Below are positions 7,994-12,983 of a DNA stretch of 12,983 nt, in pieces. The position numbers and the translations under genes were made by a program. How positions within the stretch are numbered: the stretch's first letter is position 1; each line of letters starts with the position of its first letter. The notes under the pieces were generated by a model. The model saw only the letters and a list, made by a program, of their open reading frames with translations. It had not been told where the DNA came from and did not search any database. Origin of the DNA: Brachionus koreanus (lineage: Eukaryota > Rotifera > Eurotatoria > Ploima > Brachionidae); the NCBI GenBank assembly GCA_016987375.1, contig PJRA01000297.1, forward strand, positions 4,429 through 17,411. The letters are read 5' to 3'.

Positions 7994-8034
7994 TAAATGA
8001 TTAAGATTCACAACTAAACTATTATTGAAATAAA
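7992..8034 (+). promoter_or_regulatory. polyadenylation signals of the lectin-type gene
   Basis: AATAAA overlaps the stop codon at 7992-7997, and a second AATAAA lies at 8029-8034. The second is better placed to leave a short 3' UTR. Both are motif matches only, and such motifs are frequent in this AT-rich DNA. Confidence 0.4.
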
Positions 8035-9830
8035 ATATTCGTCATTTCAAAAAATAATTTTCTTAAAAGTTTTATTTAAAAAACTTTAACATGTATTTTC
8101 AAAAATTAGCAAAGTTTTCTAATGATTCTTTATAAGACTCTAGTTGGATACATTAAGTAATTCCATTCCATTTTTAAATTCATTATCAGAAACTTTTATT
8201 AAAAAATAGGGGTTATTCAAAACTCTTCCGTTAGGTCTATTTTGAATCTAAAATTTGATAAACAAAGATACCTGATATACTCGACTCCACTGTATAAAAT
8301 TGTTACCTTACTATTTCTTCTTTTTTTTTGTCAGATATTTTAACATGTGTAATGTGTCCTAAAACTGTTTATTTCATTATTTTTATTAATATTTTTTCTA
8401 TTTTGTTTGTTTTTAGAATATTTTTATACTTCTTTATTTTATTTTGATTCTAGTTTACATTTTTTAACCAAAAGGAACATTTGCTAGATATAGTAAACAA
8501 AAAAGTAAATAAAAATATTAATTGGATAGAATTATTAACAGACAGATTATCAAAACCTGAATTCAGTGAAAAAAATTTTGAGATTTTTTTAGAGATTCTT
8601 TTTCTTAATAACTTCTTTAAAGAAAAATCTTTAATAATTCATTTTTAAATTTGATAAAGATTTATTTTAAATGATATTTTATAACGAACTATTTAGTAGA
8701 CAAAAATAAGATAAAAATCAATTTTTCACAATTTTTTTTGGTAAACAATACAATTTTAAGAAATCAATTTTCACGAAAAACATGCTTGGTTCTGAACTAC
8801 TACCTGTTGCTTCATGATCCTGTTCATTCTGTTGATACTCATGTTTTTATAAACATTGGATGTCATCATTAGGATGATAATAAAAGCTCTAAGCTATACG
8901 CATTATCAGGATGATATGGCCACTACAAAATCTTTAGATAAATCTAGTTAGTTAATATCAAAATTAATAGTTTGACAGGTCAAAGGTAATATTATCTAAT
9001 CTAAAAATATCAAAAAATGAGAAATAAATAGAAAATTTTGAGAAGACAAAGCTTATGAAAAATTTTAAAAAACTTAATTAAACTTAGTTGGTGTATGGAT
9101 TCCATTTTATAATAACAAACTTGAAAGATAAATAAGAGAAAATTTTCAAAATTTAATTAAAAACAATTATTTCAATCATTAACTTAAAATAAATAAATTT
9201 AAACAAAAAAAATTTTTTATCAATAGTTAATTTTGTTTGTGCAATTGAGTGGAATTTTGTTCTACTTTATTTTGATTTTTCATTTCTTAAAATAAACATG
9301 TCAGAATATTAGTTTTTAAAATGTGCTTGTCGAAACAAAGCATATTCAATTGTGGCTAATCTTCTTGTTGCTATATTATGGATAAAGGAATATGTTTACA
9401 TTTAATTTAGTGCCTATTCAAAAAAAAGATTTATTTTTCCTGATTTATTTGCAACCAAACATCTAATAAATAGAGTAAAAACAAGTCGAAAGCGTTGATA
9501 TGATTAATAATGAAATTAAAAAAAAAGATTTTGAATTAATATTTTTTTCTTTTTATTAAATTGATTTTCTCCTCCTTAACAAAGTGTTTATCAGACACTT
9601 AATTTTTTTTAAATTAAAACAAGTATTTACTGTTACAGTATTTAATTTACTTTTTTAATTTAATAAATAGTTTTGGTAAATTAATGACAAAAAAATTTCA
9701 TAAATTATTTGTTTTAATTTTTTAAATTGTTACTAAATTTTTAAAATATGGTCTTGCACAAGATACTAAATGAAGAAATTAAATATCATAAAAACAAAAA
9801 AACTTGATTTTTGAATTATTATTCAAAATC
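8035..9830. other. gene-poor AT-rich region with weak coding-like fragments
   Basis: No gene can be supported. Two fragments look more protein-like than their surroundings. A plus-strand frame at 8454-8648 follows a good acceptor (TTTTGATTCTAG) and contains NWIELLTDRLSKPEFSEKNF; it closes with TAA. A minus-strand frame at 8718-8846 contains YQQNEQDHEATGSSSEPS. Frames of 40-65 codons are expected by chance here, and neither has homology I can name. They may be isolated exons or old relics. Confidence 0.3.
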
Positions 9831-10070
9831 AAAATTTTTCAAATATTTTATTCAAATTTAACTTAATTTAAATTTTTATTTGAATTAATTTAAAATTCGA
9901 CAATTTAAGTTCGAATTTCAATTCAAATATAAGTAATTTTCGAATTTAATTTCAAATATAAAAATTAATCAAATTTAAATTCAAATTTATCTAATTTTCA
10001 AGTTTTTATTCAAATATTTTAATTTTCAAATATTCTTTTCAAATTCTGTAAATATTCAATTTTCGATTTT
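9831..10070. repeat. degenerate ATTCAAATTT low-complexity array
   Basis: About 240 bases consist almost entirely of variants of TTCAAATTT, ATTCAAATAT and TTCGAATTT in both orientations. Irregular spacing argues for a slippage-derived low-complexity tract and not a clean satellite. It immediately precedes the LINE remnant at 10103. Confidence 0.6.
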
Positions 10071-10102
10071 CTTCTAAAAAAGTATTTCAATTTCATCACT
10101 AG

Positions 10103-10201
10103 GACAAAGTCAAATTCTTAGGCATCACACCAGACTCAAAACTTACATTTAGTCCAATGTTTGATGAATTAAAGGAACGCTGTACGCATTTTACTTATAT
10201 T
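10103..10201 (+). mobile_element. remnant of a LINE (non-LTR retrotransposon) reverse transcriptase C-terminal region
   Basis: The plus-strand frame reads DKVKFLGITPDSKLTF, then DELKERCTHFTYIPFL. This is the well-known block that follows the catalytic palm in Jockey/RTE/CR1-like reverse transcriptases (typically VKFLGVxFDxKLTFxxHIxxLKxRCxxRLNxLK). It is bounded upstream by an in-frame TAG at 10100-10102, and similarity fades after about 10201. The YxDD motif, endonuclease and both element ends are missing, so it is a dead fragment. Plus-strand orientation; family not assignable from this little sequence. Confidence 0.55.
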
Positions 10202-11355
10202 CCCTTTCTAGGATATTATCCTGGGAATTTTTTTTTCAATTGGCTGTATCATACATGTTCAATACAATCTTAAATTCAGTTAATTTTCTATTAATGAAAA
10301 ACTTTTTACATCTTGCATTTGATATGAAACGGTGTATGTCATTAATATTTATTCAATAAACTTAACTAATGTTATTAAAAATTAAAAGCTTAAATGGGCT
10401 TCAAAATTGATCTTTTGATCAGATTTTTTCAATTTGAAGCTTTTTTATTTAAATAAAATATTTATCTCAGAATTGAGAAATTTTGTTTTATTTAATTTAA
10501 AAAAAAATCATCATAGTATTGTGGTCTCATTTAGAGTATTGCTTAAATTGAAATTTTTACTAATTATTGGATTCATGTTCAATTCTTAAAATATTAGCTT
10601 CATAATTTTTGGTTAACAGAGTATGATATGATTTTATTTTGGCTAGTAAACTGATTCAATTTAAAACTTTGACTTTTTTCGTAAAATTGAGGCATTAGGT
10701 CTTTAAAGGTTTGTCAAAAAAAGTAAAATCTGAGAATTGTAAATTCTAAAACTTGAATAAAATTAAATAATAATTGCTTTTCAAAATAAACATTCTAAGT
10801 AATTTCTTCTAGCAAAAAAAGTTTCTAATTACCAATAAATATTAAGGTTAAATAATATCGTTTTCTTGGAATTAATCCAAAAAATTTCGTTAATTGATGA
10901 GATGGTTCAAGGAGAAAGCAATGATGAAAATTTTGAATTTTTTCATGATTGGATCATTCCTAAATATTTTGAAAGAACCTCATGTGAATTTTATGGTCTT
11001 AATCCAGAAACATTTCTCAAAAAAATGAAATGATTCATATATGAAACATTCGTGAAGACATGGCTTTTTGCTTGACTTGGCATTTGTAGTATAGATCAAT
11101 AATTTTGTTTTTGGTTAAAAATTTGTCCTTTTTAAAATTAATCTATTTAAGCTAAATTTGTATTAAAATGATGTGAGCAAAAAAGACAAAGCGAAACAAA
11201 TGTAAATTAGGAAAATTAAATTCAGACTATTTGACATTGTATTTAATTCTAAATTAGCATATTTAATTTTTATTAAAATTAATTCTTTAATTTTATTTTT
11301 AATTTTTTTCAAAAATAATTTGGATTAAAAGACAAATTAACAAGAAAAAAAAACA
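10202..11355. other. intergenic region, one weak coding-like fragment
   Basis: Mostly AT-rich and featureless. A plus-strand open stretch at 10845-11033 reads, from ATG 10902, MVQGESNDENFEFFHDW then IIPKYFERTSCEFYGLNPET and ends in TGA. Its amino-acid mix is protein-like but it has no recognisable domain, and a chance or relic frame is equally likely. Nothing convincing is seen as a promoter of the gene at 11356, apart from the A-rich leader directly before its ATG. Confidence 0.3.
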
Positions 11356-11865
11356 ATGGCTTCGGATTCAGAATCTGATGGAAGTTTGACAGACATTTCG
11401 AGTAGTGAAGACGAGCTGCTGAATGAAAAAACTAGCCATTTTGGCCAAGAAAAAATCCAGTTGCCATTTTGTCTTAATTTTTGCATTAACTCAATAATCA
11501 CTTTTTCACTCTCATTATCAATATACTTGCTAATAGGCAATGTGTACTTGACCATACAGAAATCTTCGTCTACTCTCGACTCATTCCACAATCAATTGCT
11601 ATTTCCGGGTAAACATTTTTCAGCTAAAAAAATCGATCACTCAAATTCACTTGAGCAAATGCCATTCTATGACTGTTCAAAAAATGTCCTTACCAAAGAA
11701 GAATGCAATCTGGTCAATGCGTATCATAGTGAATACTTAGCATCTCTGAAAAATTATCTGTCCAATATTGACCAAGATGATGACGAAGTTACTTTTTCAA
11801 AATATAGAAATTTTTTTCAACTAGCTAACTCGCTAAAAGTCAACACTTCTTTTTTTATCTACTGA
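11356..11865 (+). CDS. single-pass membrane protein with acidic N-terminus, unknown function (169 aa)
   Basis: I do not recognise the family. ATG 11356 has a good context (AACAATGG) and the frame is uninterrupted to TGA 11863-11865. Residues 1-24 are a Ser/Asp/Glu cluster (SDSESDGSLTDISSSEDE) typical of casein-kinase-2 substrates. Residues about 43-66 are a hydrophobic helix (INSIITFSLSLSIYLLIG). Residues 67-169 are a hydrophilic, presumably luminal or extracellular tail with a Cys pair (C107, C117) in DCSKNVLTKEEC and an acidic DQDDDEV patch near 139-145. With no signal peptide, a type II orientation is likely. An AATAAA at 11882-11887 follows 16 nt after the stop. The gene is tail-to-tail with the TMEM70 homologue, with 110 bp between stop codons. 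A C-terminal continuation through an unrecognised intron is possible, because the protein ends abruptly at FFIY. Confidence 0.65.
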   Translation: MASDSESDGSLTDISSSEDELLNEKTSHFGQEKIQLPFCLNFCINSIITFSLSLSIYLLIGNVYLTIQKSSSTLDSFHNQLLFPGKHFSAKKIDHSNSLEQMPFYDCSKNVLTKEECNLVNAYHSEYLASLKNYLSNIDQDDDEVTFSKYRNFFQLANSLKVNTSFFIY

Positions 11866-11881
11866 CACAAAAAAAGCCTTG

Positions 11882-11887
11882 AATAAA
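11882..11887 (+). promoter_or_regulatory. polyadenylation signal of the 11356 gene
   Basis: Canonical AATAAA 16 nt after the stop codon, followed directly by a T-rich stretch, in the short space between two convergent genes. Confidence 0.55.
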
Positions 11888-11933
11888 CTTTTTTTTTTAA
11901 CTCTAAAATTTAATTGAAAAAAAAAAAATTTTT

Positions 11934-11972
11934 TTTATTTAAAAGAAAAAATTTAATCTAAAAAATTTTATT
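11934..11972 (-). promoter_or_regulatory. polyadenylation signals of the TMEM70-like gene
   Basis: On the minus strand AATAAA occurs at 11967-11972, 3 nt past the stop codon, and again at 11934-11939. The second would make the 3' ends of the two convergent transcripts nearly abut or overlap. Confidence 0.5.
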
Positions 11973-11975
11973 AAT

Positions 11976-12650
11976 TTAATCTTCTTCTTTTTCACTATAT
12001 TTTTTAATATCAAAAGGCTTATCATAGCCGTATATTTTTTGAACTAGTTCAACGTCTTGCAGTTGATGAAGATCGATGAATAAATTTCGGCTAGTTTGTT
12101 TGAGTCTTACTGTTGAAAATGGCCCTGGTATATCAGGTACAAATACATCATTGATAGAAAATTCAAGTTTATATTCGTTCATGAAAAAACTAAGTAAAAT
12201 TGCTTTGAATTTTTTTTCCTCGTAGTTGTAGTAGAGTCTACTGACATATCTGCGTCCAAGAAATTGAGAAAACATGGGTGTGACAAATATGAAAAAGCCA
12301 GTCGTGCCAAAAACAAATAGCTGGGCGAATATGGACGATGTACTGAGTGAATCGTTCAAAAAAGGCATCAGCATTATTCCAAGTAAACTTGAAGATAGTG
12401 ACAAAATTTTGGCTGTTTTCAACTGTTTTGTCAATTGACCCACATAGATTAGTTTTCCATTGTATTTTTTTTCCTCTTCGAGATATTTTTTTATCTTAGG
12501 TGACATCATTTCCATGCGCATTCTACGCTCTTCTTCGTCATCTAACTCATTTTTGTGCATTAAAGCTCTCTTTATGCTAATTGAGCGAACTTGAAGACAA
12601 TTTTTTAACAATTTATTAGGCCGCAAAGCAAATTTTAGTATTAGGCTCAT
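11976..12650 (-). CDS. tmem70: TMEM70 homologue, mitochondrial ATP synthase assembly factor
   Basis: 224 aa, single exon, ATG at 12648-12650 and TAA at 11976-11978. TMEM70 family proteins sit in the mitochondrial inner membrane as a helical hairpin and support assembly of the ATP synthase c-ring and of complex I. Residues 1-33 form an Arg/Lys-rich, acid-free presequence (MSLILKFALRPNKLLKNCLQ), as expected for matrix import. GKLIYVGQL (65-73) matches the conserved entry of the family domain. Two hydrophobic helices follow at about 80-98 (LSLSSSLLGIMLMPFL) and 107-128 (FAQLFVFGTTGFFIFVTPMF), then the typical basic-aromatic YVSRLYYNYEEKKFKAI (135-151), the DVFVPD strand, and the terminal GYDKPFD motif (208-214). 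The length is close to the animal family norm of about 220-260 aa. It is convergent with the gene at 11356. No defect is visible. The call rests on motif order and could be distinguished from the related TMEM186 and TMEM223 by a profile search. Confidence 0.9.
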   Translation of the reverse strand: MSLILKFALRPNKLLKNCLQVRSISIKRALMHKNELDDEEERRMRMEMMSPKIKKYLEEEKKYNGKLIYVGQLTKQLKTAKILSLSSSLLGIMLMPFLNDSLSTSSIFAQLFVFGTTGFFIFVTPMFSQFLGRRYVSRLYYNYEEKKFKAILLSFFMNEYKLEFSINDVFVPDIPGPFSTVRLKQTSRNLFIDLHQLQDVELVQKIYGYDKPFDIKKYSEKEED

Positions 12651-12808
12651 CTAAAATTATCAAATTTTTTTTAAAAAAGGTTTAATAAAAAACTTTATTT
12701 AATTAGAAACTTATTGATTTATTTTTGGTTAAATCCATTTTTTTATATATACAGATATTACACATTGCTTTTTATGCGAAAAGATAGTGCTTAAAAAAAT
12801 TTTTTTAA

Positions 12809-12838
12809 ATGTTGTAGTTCCCTAAATAACTACAACAT
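12809..12838. repeat. perfect 11-bp hairpin
   Basis: ATGTTGTAGTT at 12809-12819 and its exact complement AACTACAACAT at 12828-12838 flank an 8-nt loop. There is no T-run terminator context. It could be a regulatory RNA hairpin, a folded transposon end or chance; the perfect 11-bp match makes chance less likely. Confidence 0.7.
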
Positions 12839-12869
12839 CGACTTTAGCCAACTTATATGTCTATAGTTT

Positions 12870-12926
12870 CACAGTGCAATACTAAGATTCCATGCGCTTA
12901 GCAAATCACTAGTATTTAACACTGTG
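12870..12926. repeat. 57-nt imperfect hairpin
   Basis: Two consecutive 7-bp stems pair in register: CACAGTG 12870-12876 with CACTGTG 12920-12926, and AATACTA 12878-12884 with TAGTATT 12910-12916. They are separated by a 1-nt versus 3-nt bulge, with about 25 nt left in the terminal loop. The shape is compatible with a small-RNA precursor or a MITE end. No homologue is known to me. Confidence 0.55.
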
Positions 12927-12983
12927 TAAAATATTAGACAAGAGCTCTCTCTCTTTATTATTTTTTAGAAGACATGAAGAACT

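Larger units (their letters stand above)
12651..12983. other. upstream flank of the TMEM70-like gene
   Basis: Contains the promoter and 5' UTR of the minus-strand TMEM70 gene, with no distinct motif visible. Two hairpins at 12809-12838 and 12870-12926 are listed separately. The last bases of the window show no gene that can be supported. Confidence 0.4.

Noticed and set aside
9319..9405. A KCACRNK stretch resembling the Cys-rich modules of the lectin-type gene.
   Set aside because: Only one CxC in a 28-codon frame, with no YWNG or other module landmark; a chance match.
1..12983. CRISPR arrays, bacterial operons or ribosome binding sites.
   Set aside because: The genes are eukaryotic with spliceosomal introns and polyadenylation signals, and no regularly spaced direct repeats of CRISPR type are present.

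Overview
The window looks like nuclear DNA of an invertebrate animal. It is strongly AT-rich and uses the standard code. Its introns are short GT-AG introns, mostly 48-67 nt, in genes recognisable by protein family. The base composition and tiny introns would fit a monogonont rotifer such as Brachionus, but this is inference and no sequence here proves it.

Layout, left to right. (1) 146-418 (-) is a small lysine-rich protein gene of unknown function. It sits head-to-head, 72 bp away, with (2) 491-1850 (+), a Tc1/mariner transposase gene. When five short introns are removed, this gene reads as one uninterrupted protein of about 348 aa with a complete DD34E catalytic triad. (3) 1851-2164 is AT-rich with a perfect 20-bp inverted repeat, a cluster of ACGT-centred palindromes and a perfect 22-bp palindrome. 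(4) 2165-2790 holds diverged tandem copies of a minus-strand protein-coding segment, probably relics. (5) 2785-3300 is an island of much higher GC with a 111-codon open frame and several hairpins, possibly a degenerate non-autonomous retroelement. (6) 3300-4235 is intergenic.

(7) 4236-7993 (+) is the main gene. It encodes a type II membrane-anchored extracellular protein of about 980 aa made of EB/EGF-like cysteine-rich repeats and ending in a C-type-lectin-like domain. It has five exons. A roughly 130-residue supermodule is repeated three times, and homologous splice sites recur at the same place in successive modules. Exon 4 contains a net +1 frameshift near 6227-6243, so this copy is either a recent pseudogene or carries a sequencing or assembly error. 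Its last intron is about 650 nt, ten times longer than the others.

(8) 7994-11355 is a long gene-poor stretch with an ATTCAAATTT-type low-complexity array, a short remnant of a LINE reverse-transcriptase C-terminus at 10103-10201, and a few weak coding-like fragments. (9) 11356-11865 (+) is a small single-pass membrane protein of unknown function. It is tail-to-tail with (10) 11976-12650 (-), a clear TMEM70 homologue (mitochondrial ATP synthase assembly). (11) 12651-12983 is the upstream flank of TMEM70, with two conspicuous hairpins.

The genes do not form a pathway. The points of most interest are the intron-rich intact transposase gene and the modular architecture, and apparent breakage, of the cysteine-rich lectin gene.
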